A DNA stretch of 64,000 nt from Sphingomonas sp. SORGH_AS_0879 (GTDB taxonomy: Bacteria > Pseudomonadota > Alphaproteobacteria > Sphingomonadales > Sphingomonadaceae), in contig NZ_JAUTBJ010000002.1 in the NCBI RefSeq assembly GCF_030819175.1, forward strand, positions 1,746,001-1,810,000. Reading direction: 5' to 3'. The first letter of the stretch is position 1, and each line of letters starts with the position of its first letter. The notes beneath the pieces are model-generated. The model saw only the letters and a program-made list of their open reading frames with translations, was not told where the DNA came from and ran no database searches. Shown in pieces: positions 55,751 through 64,000 of the stretch. Position numbers and translations under genes: made by a program.

Positions 55751-58123
55751 ATGATCGCGATCGATAGCGTCGAGGCCGCGCTGTTGGGGGCGGGGGCGTG
55801 CGGACTGATCCTGATCGGGATGCTCCTGTTGTTCCTGGGCATTCGCGCGCGGGCCGAGGCATCGGCGGTGCGAGTGGAACGCGACCGGCTCGACGCGCTG
55901 CTGCGTGCGGGGCCTGCCCAGGCGATGCTGATCCGCAGCGACGGGCGGATCGAAATGCCCCGGCGGCTGGCCGATTGGCTGGGCCTGCCGGACGTCGCGC
56001 GCTTCCTGGAAGAGCTGACATCGGGCGATACGGGATTGGCGGTCGATGACGCCGCGCTGCTCGCCGCCGATCTGAACGCCGCGCAGAAGACCGGCCGCCG
56101 CTTCCGCCGCATCGTCCGCCCGCAGGGGTCGGAACGCACCCTGTTGTTCGACGGCGCGCGCGCGCCGGGGGATCAGGGGGCGGCGGGCGCGGTCGTCATC
56201 TGGGTCTTCGACATGACCGAGACGCAGGACGAGATCGTCCGATTGGATGCCGAGGCCAAGCGGCTCGGCGATGCGTTCCAGGCGCTGACCGGGCTGATCG
56301 AGGCGGCACCGCTGCCCATGTGGTATCGCGGGGCGGATCTACGCCTCGCCATGGTCAACACCGCCTATGTCGAGGCGGTGGAGGGCCGCGACGCCGCCGA
56401 TGTGGTCGGGCGCGGGCTGGAACTGGTCGAGGGGTCGGGACGTGGCGGCCCGCTGGCGGGGGCGGCGGCGGCGCGCGACCAGGGGCGGCCGCATGAGCAG
56501 GTGCTGCCCGCGACGATCGACGGCGCAAGGCGTGCGCTGCGCATCTTCGACGTGCCGCTGCCTACGGGGGGCATTGCGGGCTTCGCGGTCGATATCGAGG
56601 ATCTGGAACAGTCGCGCGCCGGGGCCAAGCGTTTCGCCGAGGCGCAGCGCGCGATGCTCGACCGGTTGTCGACCGCGGTCGTGCATTTCGGCCCGGACCG
56701 GGGCCTCGTCTTCTGCAACCAGCCCTTCCGTCGCATGTTCGCGATGAAGGCCGAGTGGCTGGCCGACAATCCCGAATTCGACCGTATCCTGGAGCGGATG
56801 CGCGAGGCCAATCGCAGCCCGGAGGTCCGCGACTTCCCCGGCTGGAAGGCCGAGCGGGTCGGCTGGTTCCGCCAGGCGAGCGGCGGGATCGAGGAGCAAT
56901 GGCACCTGCCCGGCGGCACCCATTTGCGCGTCGTGGCGCAGCCGCTGCCCGATGGCGGACTGTTGTTGATTTTCGAGGACCGGACCGAGGAGGTGCAACT
57001 CGCCTCCGCCCGCGACACGCTGCTCAGGGTGCGAACCGCGACGTTCGACAATCTGTTCGAGGCGCTGGGCGTCTTCGCCGCCGATGGCCGACTGCAACTC
57101 TGGAACAATCGTTTCGGCGCGCTCTGGGGGCTGGAGGAGGATTTCCTCTCCAGCCATCCGCGCGTCGATGCCTTTGCCGACCGCGTCGCCGGGCGTCTGG
57201 CGACCCCCAACCGGTCGGGCCTGATCGTCGATCTGGTCCGGTCCGCCACGATCGAGCGGCAGCAGCGCGGCGGCCGCGTCGCCTTTGCCGATGGGCGGCA
57301 TTTCGAATTCGCGGGTGTCCCGCTGCCCGACGGCAATGCGCTGTTCACCCTGCTCGACATCACCGACAGTCGGCGTGCCGAACAGGCGCTGCGCGACCGC
57401 GCCGATGCGCTGGAGGCGGCGGACAAGGTGAAGACCGCCTTCGTCGCCAATATGAGCTACGAACTGCGCACGCCGCTGACTTCGATCAGCGGTTTCGCCG
57501 AGATGCTGCATGGCGGGTTCGCGGGCCCCTTGCCGGAAACGGCGACGACCTATGTCGAGGCGATCCTGGAATCGACCGAGCGCTTGGGCCTGCTGGTCGA
57601 TGACGTGCTCGACCTGACACGCGATCAGGCGGATGCGGAGATCGCCCGCGAGGACGTCGAACTCGCCCGCGTCGCGCGTGCGGCGGCGGACGCGATCCGG
57701 CCGCTGGCGGGGCGGCGCAAGCTGGACTTCGCGGTGGAGATCCAGCGCTCGCTGGGCCGTATCACCGGCGACCGTCGCCGCTTGCAGGAAACGGTCGAGC
57801 ATCTGCTGCGTCATGCGATCGAACAGACGCCGGAGGGCGGGCGTATCCTGCTCCATGCCGATGGTGATTCGGCGCGCGCGCGGATCGTGGTGTCGGATGA
57901 CGGGCAGGGCATGGACGAACAGTCCGTCGCCCGCGCCTTCGACCGTTTCGCCGAGCCGGGGATCAAGGCGACGGGCGAGCGCGCGCTCGGCCTCGGCCTG
58001 CCGCTCGCCAGGCAGTTCGTCGAGGCGCATGGCGGCACGATCAGTTTGTTGTCGGAGCCGGGCGAGGGGACGCTGGTGACGGTCGAACTGCCCCGGCGGG
58101 TGGCCGAGAAGGACAAGTCATGA
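55751..58123 (+). CDS. divL: DivL-like cell-cycle kinase homologue with Tyr in place of the H-box His
   Basis: The 790-residue protein has one N-terminal transmembrane helix (about residues 7-29). About three PAS-like regions follow (around 178-290, 297-425 and 430-545), then the DHp helix and an HATPase domain. The H box reads MSYELRTPLTSISGF: Tyr570 replaces the phosphoacceptor His, as in Caulobacter DivL. The N box is also changed (LRHAIEQTP, Asn to His), while G1 DDGQGM and G2 GLGLPLARQF remain. DivL binds DivK and controls CckA-CtrA signalling. The gene overlaps tsaE (ATGA). Confidence 0.88.
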   Translation: MIAIDSVEAALLGAGACGLILIGMLLLFLGIRARAEASAVRVERDRLDALLRAGPAQAMLIRSDGRIEMPRRLADWLGLPDVARFLEELTSGDTGLAVDDAALLAADLNAAQKTGRRFRRIVRPQGSERTLLFDGARAPGDQGAAGAVVIWVFDMTETQDEIVRLDAEAKRLGDAFQALTGLIEAAPLPMWYRGADLRLAMVNTAYVEAVEGRDAADVVGRGLELVEGSGRGGPLAGAAAARDQGRPHEQVLPATIDGARRALRIFDVPLPTGGIAGFAVDIEDLEQSRAGAKRFAEAQRAMLDRLSTAVVHFGPDRGLVFCNQPFRRMFAMKAEWLADNPEFDRILERMREANRSPEVRDFPGWKAERVGWFRQASGGIEEQWHLPGGTHLRVVAQPLPDGGLLLIFEDRTEEVQLASARDTLLRVRTATFDNLFEALGVFAADGRLQLWNNRFGALWGLEEDFLSSHPRVDAFADRVAGRLATPNRSGLIVDLVRSATIERQQRGGRVAFADGRHFEFAGVPLPDGNALFTLLDITDSRRAEQALRDRADALEAADKVKTAFVANMSYELRTPLTSISGFAEMLHGGFAGPLPETATTYVEAILESTERLGLLVDDVLDLTRDQADAEIAREDVELARVARAAADAIRPLAGRRKLDFAVEIQRSLGRITGDRRRLQETVEHLLRHAIEQTPEGGRILLHADGDSARARIVVSDDGQGMDEQSVARAFDRFAEPGIKATGERALGLGLPLARQFVEAHGGTISLLSEPGEGTLVTVELPRRVAEKDKS

Positions 58124-58566
58124 CGATCCACCTGGCCGATGCCGCCGCCACCGAGGATTTCGGACGGCGGCTGGCGGCGCATCTCCGCCCCGGTGACGTG
58201 GTGACGCTGACCGGCACGCTCGGCGCGGGCAAGACCAGCCTCGCGCGCGGTCTGCTCGCCGCGCTCGGCCTGCCCGGCGAGGCGCCGAGCCCCAGCTTCG
58301 CGATCGTCCAGCCCTATGCCCCGCCGGAGACGGCGTTCCCGATCCTCCATGTCGACCTCTACCGGCTCGACGGGCCGGAGCAGATGGAGGAACTGGGTCT
58401 GGACGAGGCCTTGTGGGACTCCGCCCTGATCGTCGAATGGCCCGACCGGGCGGGTGAAGGGGCGTGGCCGCAGGCGCTGGCCCTGACGCTGGAAACCGAT
58501 CCGGCGGGCGGTCGTGTCTTGACAGCGAAGGTGCCCTCGGGCTGGGAAGCGCGATGGCCGATATGA
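58120..58566 (+). CDS. tsaE: tRNA (adenosine(37)-N6)-threonylcarbamoyltransferase complex ATPase subunit TsaE
   Basis: The 148-residue ATPase is required for t6A modification of tRNA. The P loop GTLGAGKTS lies at residues 32-40, followed by SPSFAIVQPY (switch-like region), HVDLYRLDGPEQMEELGLDE and LIVEWPDRAGE. It overlaps divL by four bases and amgK by several, in a tightly packed operon. Confidence 0.94.
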   Translation: MTIHLADAAATEDFGRRLAAHLRPGDVVTLTGTLGAGKTSLARGLLAALGLPGEAPSPSFAIVQPYAPPETAFPILHVDLYRLDGPEQMEELGLDEALWDSALIVEWPDRAGEGAWPQALALTLETDPAGGRVLTAKVPSGWEARWPI

Positions 58567-59546
58567 CCCCTCCGGCGGATGCCGCCGCCTTTCTGACGAC
58601 GCTGGGATGGGGAGGGGCGGTGATCGCCCCGCTCGCTGGCGATGCGTCGTTCCGCCGTTATTTCCGCGTGACCCTGGAGGGGCGCAGCGCCGTCCTGATG
58701 GACGCGCCGCCGCCGCATGAGGACCCGCGCCCCTTCATCGCGATCGCGCGCTGGCTGGTCGGGCGGGGGTTCGCAGCGCCCGCCATATTGGGCGCGGACG
58801 AGGTGCGCGGCCTCGTTTTGATCGAGGATTTCGGCGACGATCGGATGCGCGAGGCGATCGAGGCCGATCCCGACGCCACGGTGAAGCTCTATGGCGACGC
58901 GGTCGATCTGCTCGCCCGGTTGCGCGGCCATGCGCCCGAGGGGCTGGCCCCCTATGACGCTGCCGTCCTTCACCGCGAGGCGGGGCTGTTCACGGAGTGG
59001 TATGGCCCGGCGGTCGGCCTGGACGTCGATATCGAGGGCTATCGCGCCGCCTGGGAGCGGGTGTTCGCCCACGCCATCACCGACAATCCGGTCACGGTAC
59101 TGCGCGACTATCATGTCGAAAACCTGATGCTGGTCGGGCCGCTGCGCACGCTGGGGCTGCTGGACTTTCAGGACGCGCTGGCGGGGCATGCCGCCTATGA
59201 TCTCGTCTCGCTGCTCCAGGACGCACGGCGCGATGTGGAGCCGTCGATCGAACAGGCGATGCTGGAGCGCTATCTGGCCGAGACGGGCGAGGGCGATGCG
59301 TTCCTGAACGCCTATCACGTACTGGGCGCACAGCGGAACGCGAAGATCCTGGGCATCTTCACACGGCTATGGAAGCGGGATGGCAAGCCGCGCTATGCCG
59401 GGCTCTGTCCGCGCGTCTGGGCCTATCTGGAACGCGATCTGTCGCAGCCGGTGCTAGCGCCGGTCGCGGCCTGGTTCGACGACAATGTGCCGCCCGAGCT
59501 GCGCGGCGATCCACAGCGTCTGGCATCGGGGGATGGCGACCAATGA
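58554..59546 (+). CDS. amgK: Anomeric MurNAc/GlcNAc kinase AmgK (phosphotransferase family)
   Basis: The protein (about 330 residues) has an aminoglycoside-phosphotransferase-like fold. The catalytic loop is LRDYHVENLML and the metal-binding motif LGLLDFQDALAGHAAYDL; PLAGDASFRRYFR is at the N-terminus. Adjacent murU supports the role: AmgK makes MurNAc-alpha-1-phosphate for MurU. Start candidates are ATG 58554 (GGGAAG just upstream) and ATG 58563 (ATGA with the tsaE stop). An open extension upstream of 58554 overlaps tsaE and is unlikely. Confidence 0.88.
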   Translation: MADMTPPADAAAFLTTLGWGGAVIAPLAGDASFRRYFRVTLEGRSAVLMDAPPPHEDPRPFIAIARWLVGRGFAAPAILGADEVRGLVLIEDFGDDRMREAIEADPDATVKLYGDAVDLLARLRGHAPEGLAPYDAAVLHREAGLFTEWYGPAVGLDVDIEGYRAAWERVFAHAITDNPVTVLRDYHVENLMLVGPLRTLGLLDFQDALAGHAAYDLVSLLQDARRDVEPSIEQAMLERYLAETGEGDAFLNAYHVLGAQRNAKILGIFTRLWKRDGKPRYAGLCPRVWAYLERDLSQPVLAPVAAWFDDNVPPELRGDPQRLASGDGDQ

Positions 59547-60298
59547 CCCGGCAACTCTCGCTCCGCCCAACCCCTTCGGGTCAGGTGCCGCGCACCGCGA
59601 TGGTGATGGCGGCGGGCCTCGGCAAGCGGATGCGCCCCCTGACCGCTACGCGCCCCAAGCCCCTCGTTTCGGTCGCGGGCAAGCCGCTGATCGACCATGT
59701 GTTCGACCGGCTAGTCGCGGCGGGGGTCGAGCGGGCGGTGGTCAATGTCCATTATCTCGCGGATCAGTTGGAAGCGCATCTGAAGGATCGTTTTCCGGGG
59801 ATCGAAATCCTGATCTCGGACGAACGGGCGCAGTTGCTGGAAACCGGCGGCGGGCTGGTCAAGGCACGGCCCCTGTTGGGCGACGAACCGATATTGGTGG
59901 TGAACAGCGACAATCTGTGGATCGACGGGCCGGTCGATGCGATCCGCCTGCTCGCCTCGCGCTGGGACGAGGCGCGGATGGATGCGCTATTGCTGATGGT
60001 GCCGCTGGCGCGCGCGCATAATCATCAGGGGCGGGGGGATTTCTATCTCGGGGCCGATGGGCGGATCACCGCGCGCCGCGCGCCCAACAGGGTCGCGCCT
60101 TTCTCCTATACCGGGCTTCAGATCCTGCATCCGCGCCTGATCGCCGATGCGCCGGAGGGGCCCTTCTCGACCAATATCTTCTGGAATCGTGCGATCGAGG
60201 CCGGGCGTGCTTACGGTCAGGTGCATCAGGGACTGTGGTTCGATGTCGGCACGCCGCGCGCCATTCCGCAGACGGAGCTGATCCTCGCGGATGGCTGA
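59543..60298 (+). CDS. murU: N-acetylmuramate alpha-1-phosphate uridylyltransferase MurU
   Basis: A 251-residue nucleotidyltransferase making UDP-MurNAc from recycled MurNAc-1-phosphate, bypassing the fosfomycin-sensitive MurA step. Motifs: VMAAGLGKRMRPLTATRPKPL (nucleotide loop and catalytic Lys), NVHYLADQLEAHL, VVNSDNLWIDGP (metal-binding Asp), and a typical C-terminus with FDVGTPRAI. It overlaps amgK (ATGA) and addB (eight bases). The neighbouring kinase makes MurU much more likely than another sugar nucleotidyltransferase. Confidence 0.9.
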   Translation: MTRQLSLRPTPSGQVPRTAMVMAAGLGKRMRPLTATRPKPLVSVAGKPLIDHVFDRLVAAGVERAVVNVHYLADQLEAHLKDRFPGIEILISDERAQLLETGGGLVKARPLLGDEPILVVNSDNLWIDGPVDAIRLLASRWDEARMDALLLMVPLARAHNHQGRGDFYLGADGRITARRAPNRVAPFSYTGLQILHPRLIADAPEGPFSTNIFWNRAIEAGRAYGQVHQGLWFDVGTPRAIPQTELILADG

Positions 60299-63245
60299 GC
60301 CGCGCCGCCCCCGGCTGCACACCATCCCCGCCCATCGCGGTTTCGCCGATGCGCTGGTCGCCGGACTGATGCGGCGCGCCGGGGGCGATCCGTTGACCCT
60401 GGCGCAGGGGATGATCCTGCTGCCGACCAATCGCGGTATCCGCGCGGTGACCGAGGCGTTCGTGCGTGCGAGCGGCGGCGGCCTGATCCTGCCGCGCATG
60501 GTCGCGCTGGGCGATCCCGAACTGGGCGAGGCGGCGGGCTCCGCCCTAGACCCCGCCGATGCGGAGGCGCCGCCCCCGCCCGCCATCGCGCCGTCGGCCA
60601 GACGCATGATCCTGGCCCGGCTGGTCGAGGAGGAGCGCGCGCGGGGCGGGCATCCCGTCACGGCGGCGGAGGCGGTGCGGCTGGCGGGCGATCTGGCCCG
60701 CACATTGGACCAGATGCTGGTCGAGGAGGTCGATCCGGCCGAACTGGCGGCACTCGACCTGGGCCCCGAACTGACCGAGCATTGGCAGTCGGCCCTTGCC
60801 ACCTTTTCGGTGGTGCTCGATCGCTGGCCCGCCGTGCTGGCGCGGATGGGGCGGATCGATGCGGCGCGGCGGCGGACCATGTTGCTCGACCGGATCACCG
60901 CCCGGTGGCGGGCGGCCCAGCCCGCCGGGTTCGTCTGCGCGGCGGGCGTCACCGATACCGCGCCCGCCGTCGCGCGGCTGCTCCGCTGCGTGTCGGAGAT
61001 GCCGGGCGGTTCGGTGGTGTTCGCCGGACTGGACCTGACCATGCCGGCCGAGGAATGGGATTCGCTCGGTCCCCACAAGGCCGATCCCGTGACCGGTCGG
61101 GCGCGGCGATCGGTGGAGACGCATCCGCAATATGCGCTCAAGCTGCTGCTCGACCGGATGGGCGTCGGACGGGGTGAAGTGACGGTGTGGCGCGGCGGCG
61201 GCGACTATGACGCCGGACCCGCGCGCGGACGCGCCATCGCCAATGCCATGGCGCCTGCCGACTTCACCGGCAAATGGACTGACCTGCCCGCCGAGGACCG
61301 GCGGTTGTCCGGTGTCGCCACCATCGAACTCGCCACGCCCGCCGAAGAGGCGCAGGCCATCGCGCTGGCATTGCGCGAGGCGATCGAGAAGCCGGGCCGG
61401 ACCGCCGCACTCGTCACGCCCGACCGCGCGCTGGCGCGGCGGGTGGCCGCGCATTGCCGGCGCTGGAACATCCTGATCGACGACACGGCGGGGCGGCCCT
61501 TGTCGATCCTGTTGCCGGGCACTTTCCTGCTGCAACTGGCCGAGGCGGCGGCGCAGCGTTTCGCGCCGTTGCCGCTGCTGGCGTTGCTCAAGCATCCGCT
61601 GATCCATGGAAATATGGAGCGGGTCGAGTGGTTGGACGGCGTCCGTGCGCTCGACCGGGCGCTGCGGGGGCCGCGCCCCGCGCCGGGGCTGGAGGGCATC
61701 GCCGCACATGTCGCCGACAAGCCGACTGCCGCCGCCTTCTGGGCCAAGGCCGCGCCGATGCTGGAGGCGGTGGGCAAGACCTTCGGCGAGGGCGCTCAGT
61801 CGTTGCGGGGGCTGCTCGCCTGTCTGCGCGAATGCGGGCAGACGCTGTGCGGCGATGCGCTGTGGACGGGACCGCAGGGGCGGGCGGCGGCGGAGCTCCT
61901 CGCGGGCTATGAAGAGCAGGCCGATCACGGCCCCGCCCGCGTCGATCCCGCCGAATTGCCCGCTCTGCTCCGCAGCCTGTTCGACGAGATCGCCGTGCGT
62001 GCCATCCCGCGCGAGGGGCAGCATCCGCGCCTCGCCATTTACGGGCCGATCGAGGCGCGTCTCCAGACCGCCGACCTGATGATCGCGGGGGGGCTGAACG
62101 AAGGCGTCTGGCCGGGGCGGCCCGCACCCGATCCCTGGCTGGCGCCGCGTATCCGCTCGCTGCTGGGGCTGGTCGGGTTGGAGCAGCGGATCGGGATCGC
62201 CGCGCATGATCTGGCCCAGGCGATGGGGGCGCCGCGCGCGATCCTGACCCGCGCGCGCCGCGATGCGAGCGGTCCGACCCTGGCGTCGCGCTTCTGGCTG
62301 CGGCTCCAGGCCATGGCGGGCGACCGGTTCGAGGCGCATCCGGACCTGGCGCGCTGGGCCGAGAGGCTGGACCAGCCGGAGGACTATACCCCCACCGACC
62401 GGCCCGCGCCCAAACCGCCCGCTGCGCTTCGCCCGACGACCATCTCGGTGACCGAGGTCGACCGATTGAAGGCCGACCCCTACGCCTTCTACGCTCGCCG
62501 GGTCCTGCGCCTGTCACCGCTCGACCCGGTCGATGCCGATCCCAGCGCGGCATGGCGGGGCACCGCCGTCCACGACATATTGGAGATGTGGTGGAAGGAG
62601 GACCGTTGCGATGTGTCCGCCCTTCGCCCGCGCGCGCTGGCGATGCTGCGCGACCAGCGGACGCATCCCATGATGCGCGCGCTGTGGCAGCCCCGGCTGA
62701 TCGAGGCGATTGACTGGATCGCGGCCGAGGTCGCCGCCAAGGCCGGGGAGGGCCGCCACGTCCTGAGCGCGGAAGGCAAGGGCGAGGCGAAGCTGGCGGG
62801 CGTGACCCTGACCGGACGGTTCGATCGGATCGACAAGGCGGCGGACGGATCGCTGGTCGTGATCGATTACAAGACCGGCAAGCCCCCCTCCACCACGGCG
62901 GTGCGTGAGGGGTTCAGCCTGCAACTGGGGCTCCTCGGCCTGATCGCCGAGCGGGGCGGGTTCGAGGGTGTGTCAGGCAAGGCGGGCGGTTTCGAATATT
63001 GGTCGCTGGGGCGTGGGCGCGAGGGGCTGGGCTATATCGCGACCCCGGTCGATCCCGATGGCAAGCGCGAGCGGATACGGACCGACGAGTTCGTGTCCAT
63101 CGCGGCGGCGAATTTCGCGGAGGCGGCGGGGCAGTGGCTGACGGGCGATGCGCCGTTCACGGCCAAGCTGGTGCCGGAATATGCACCCTATGCGGAATAT
63201 GACCAGCTCATGCGGCGGGATGAATGGTATGGCCGTGATCGGTGA
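60291..63245 (+). CDS. addB: Double-strand break repair protein AddB
   Basis: The 984-residue subunit of the alphaproteobacterial AddAB helicase-nuclease. The N-terminal helicase-like region (residues about 1-650) lacks a normal Walker A motif. The C-terminal RecB-type nuclease domain is clear: TAVHDILEMWW, then VVIDYKTGKPPST with the catalytic Asp/Lys pair near residue 865, and a family-typical end. It lies directly upstream of addA and overlaps murU. A 156-bp gap with repeats separates it from addA. Confidence 0.92.
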   Translation: MAEPRRPRLHTIPAHRGFADALVAGLMRRAGGDPLTLAQGMILLPTNRGIRAVTEAFVRASGGGLILPRMVALGDPELGEAAGSALDPADAEAPPPPAIAPSARRMILARLVEEERARGGHPVTAAEAVRLAGDLARTLDQMLVEEVDPAELAALDLGPELTEHWQSALATFSVVLDRWPAVLARMGRIDAARRRTMLLDRITARWRAAQPAGFVCAAGVTDTAPAVARLLRCVSEMPGGSVVFAGLDLTMPAEEWDSLGPHKADPVTGRARRSVETHPQYALKLLLDRMGVGRGEVTVWRGGGDYDAGPARGRAIANAMAPADFTGKWTDLPAEDRRLSGVATIELATPAEEAQAIALALREAIEKPGRTAALVTPDRALARRVAAHCRRWNILIDDTAGRPLSILLPGTFLLQLAEAAAQRFAPLPLLALLKHPLIHGNMERVEWLDGVRALDRALRGPRPAPGLEGIAAHVADKPTAAAFWAKAAPMLEAVGKTFGEGAQSLRGLLACLRECGQTLCGDALWTGPQGRAAAELLAGYEEQADHGPARVDPAELPALLRSLFDEIAVRAIPREGQHPRLAIYGPIEARLQTADLMIAGGLNEGVWPGRPAPDPWLAPRIRSLLGLVGLEQRIGIAAHDLAQAMGAPRAILTRARRDASGPTLASRFWLRLQAMAGDRFEAHPDLARWAERLDQPEDYTPTDRPAPKPPAALRPTTISVTEVDRLKADPYAFYARRVLRLSPLDPVDADPSAAWRGTAVHDILEMWWKEDRCDVSALRPRALAMLRDQRTHPMMRALWQPRLIEAIDWIAAEVAAKAGEGRHVLSAEGKGEAKLAGVTLTGRFDRIDKAADGSLVVIDYKTGKPPSTTAVREGFSLQLGLLGLIAERGGFEGVSGKAGGFEYWSLGRGREGLGYIATPVDPDGKRERIRTDEFVSIAAANFAEAAGQWLTGDAPFTAKLVPEYAPYAEYDQLMRRDEWYGRDR

Positions 63246-63298
63246 ATTTCATGCGCGGTTCTGGTGGCCCGTCCTGCCGGGCGGGCGTCGGTGCGTGG

Positions 63299-63385
63299 CC
63301 TTCGACTACGCTCAGGCTGAACGGGGCGGGAGGGAGCATCGCCCCGCATCCCGCCCTCCGTTCGCACTGAGCGAAGTCGAAGTGC
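63299..63385. repeat. Inverted pair of family A repeat between addB and addA
   Basis: The direct copy CCTTCGACTACGCTCAGGCT... (63299-63326) and the inverted copy ...CACTGAGCGAAGTCGAAG... (63358-63385) lie 31 bases apart, the same arrangement as at 11430-11505. They sit inside what is otherwise a continuous operon, 16 bases before the addA start. A hairpin here could reduce or modulate addA expression. Confidence 0.85.
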
Positions 63386-63401
63386 AAGGGGTGACCGCCG
63401 C

Positions 63402-64000
63402 ATGAGTGCCCGTCCCATGGCGAACCTGCCCCCGCTGAAGGGCGATCAGGCCGCCGCCAGCGATCCCGCCGCGCATGTCTGGCTGTCCGCGTCGGCAGGC
63501 ACTGGCAAGACCCAGGTGCTGGCCGCGCGCGTGTTCCGCCTGCTTCTGCGCGGCGTCGCGCCCGAGGCGATCCTGTGCCTGACCTTCACCAAGGCGGGCG
63601 CGGCGGAGATGGCGCAGCGGATCAACGGTCGGCTCGCCGCCTGGGTGCGGATGCCCGAAACCGAGTTGTTCCGCGACCTGAAAGCGCTGGGTGAAACGCC
63701 CACACCCGACTTGCGCGACCGGGCACGGACGCTTTTCGCGCGCGTGCTCGATGCGCCGGGCGGCGGTTTGCGCATCCAGACCATCCATGGATTTTGTCAG
63801 GGACTGCTTGCCGCCTTCCCGGTCGAAGCGGGGCTCGCTCCCGGCTTTCGTCCGCTGGAGGCGCGTGAAGAGGCGGTGCTGGCGCGCGAGGCTCTGGCGC
63901 GAATGCTCGAGGCCGCCGAGCGCGAGGGCCGGGTCGCTCCGGTCGAAACGGTCGGTGCGCTGTCGCTGCGGCTGGGCGAGGGCGGGGCGGAGGCGTTCCT
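63402..64000 (+). CDS. addA: Double-strand break repair helicase AddA, N-terminal part (partial)
   Basis: The first about 199 residues are in the window and the frame runs off the right edge. UvrD-type helicase motifs are present: the Walker A SASAGTGKTQVLAARVF, motif Ia LCLTFTKAGAAEMAQRI and the Ic region IQTIHGFCQGLLAAFP. ATG 63402 fits the family start. Pairs with AddB for end resection and loading of RecA. Confidence 0.93.
   Translation, partial: MSARPMANLPPLKGDQAAASDPAAHVWLSASAGTGKTQVLAARVFRLLLRGVAPEAILCLTFTKAGAAEMAQRINGRLAAWVRMPETELFRDLKALGETPTPDLRDRARTLFARVLDAPGGGLRIQTIHGFCQGLLAAFPVEAGLAPGFRPLEAREEAVLAREALARMLEAAEREGRVAPVETVGALSLRLGEGGAEAF

Noticed and set aside
63148-63405. A short frame bridging addB and addA, ending as ATGA with addA.
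   Set aside because: It is largely made of a translated family A repeat pair and addB overlap, so it is unlikely to be a gene.
1-64000. tRNA, rRNA, insertion sequences and prophage genes.
   Set aside because: I looked in all longer gaps and saw no tRNA-like or rRNA sequence, no transposase or integrase and no phage structural genes.

Overview
The window is a GC-rich chromosomal segment of an alphaproteobacterium, most likely a Sphingomonas-type member of the Sphingomonadales. Three things point there: the gene order nuoH-N / birA / coaX / RNase J / DUF1467; the order ppiD / trpEGDC / moaC / moeA / lexA / comEC; and the run divL / tsaE / amgK / murU / addB / addA. An SOS box of the alphaproteobacterial GAAC-N7-GAAC type lies upstream of lexA, and short interspersed palindromic repeats fill most longer gaps. 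There are no tRNA or rRNA genes, no recognisable transposase, no prophage and no CRISPR array. The species is inferred from gene content, not from a marker gene.

Layout. 1-10.3 kb: the distal half of the complex I operon, then biotin ligase, type III pantothenate kinase, RNase J and a DUF1467 membrane protein, all on the plus strand. 10.3-11.4 kb: a WYL regulator with a VOC-fold protein. 11.5-18 kb: a signalling-like group consisting of a minus-strand coiled-coil membrane protein (TipN-like architecture), a degenerate Hpt protein, a nucleotidyltransferase-like membrane protein, a DUF2336 protein and a histidine kinase whose H-box histidine is arginine. 18-21 kb: gltX-gltA plus a small membrane protein. 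21-33.5 kb: comEC, lexA, molybdopterin genes, tryptophan genes, ppiD and tpiA. 33.5-50 kb: a mixed region of peptidases, rimO, anmK, a CHAP protein, MgtC-like, GIY-YIG, asd and YitT. It is rich in repeats and holds three genes broken by four single-base frameshifts. 50-55.6 kb: a cationic tail-anchored protein, AMP nucleosidase, peroxiredoxin, YqgE and ahcY, the last with a 20-bp perfect palindrome upstream. 55.7-64 kb: an overlapping operon of divL, tsaE, amgK, murU, addB and the start of addA.

How genes work together. NuoH-N form the membrane arm of NADH:quinone oxidoreductase. TrpE/G/D/C supply tryptophan. AnmK (38 kb) with AmgK and MurU (59-60 kb) indicate peptidoglycan recycling through the MurU route. 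LexA controls the SOS response, and AddAB handles double-strand breaks. DivL (Tyr instead of the catalytic His), the Arg-substituted kinase and the Leu-substituted Hpt protein are three phosphotransfer-fold proteins without their phosphoacceptor histidine.

The most notable patterns are: (i) the pseudo-phosphorelay group at 11.5-18 kb; (ii) an interspersed repeat whose two hairpin stems covary between copies; (iii) a small GIY-YIG nuclease gene closely bracketed by inverted copies of another palindromic repeat; (iv) the palindromic operator candidate upstream of ahcY; and (v) the cluster of single-base frameshifts at 34-50 kb.
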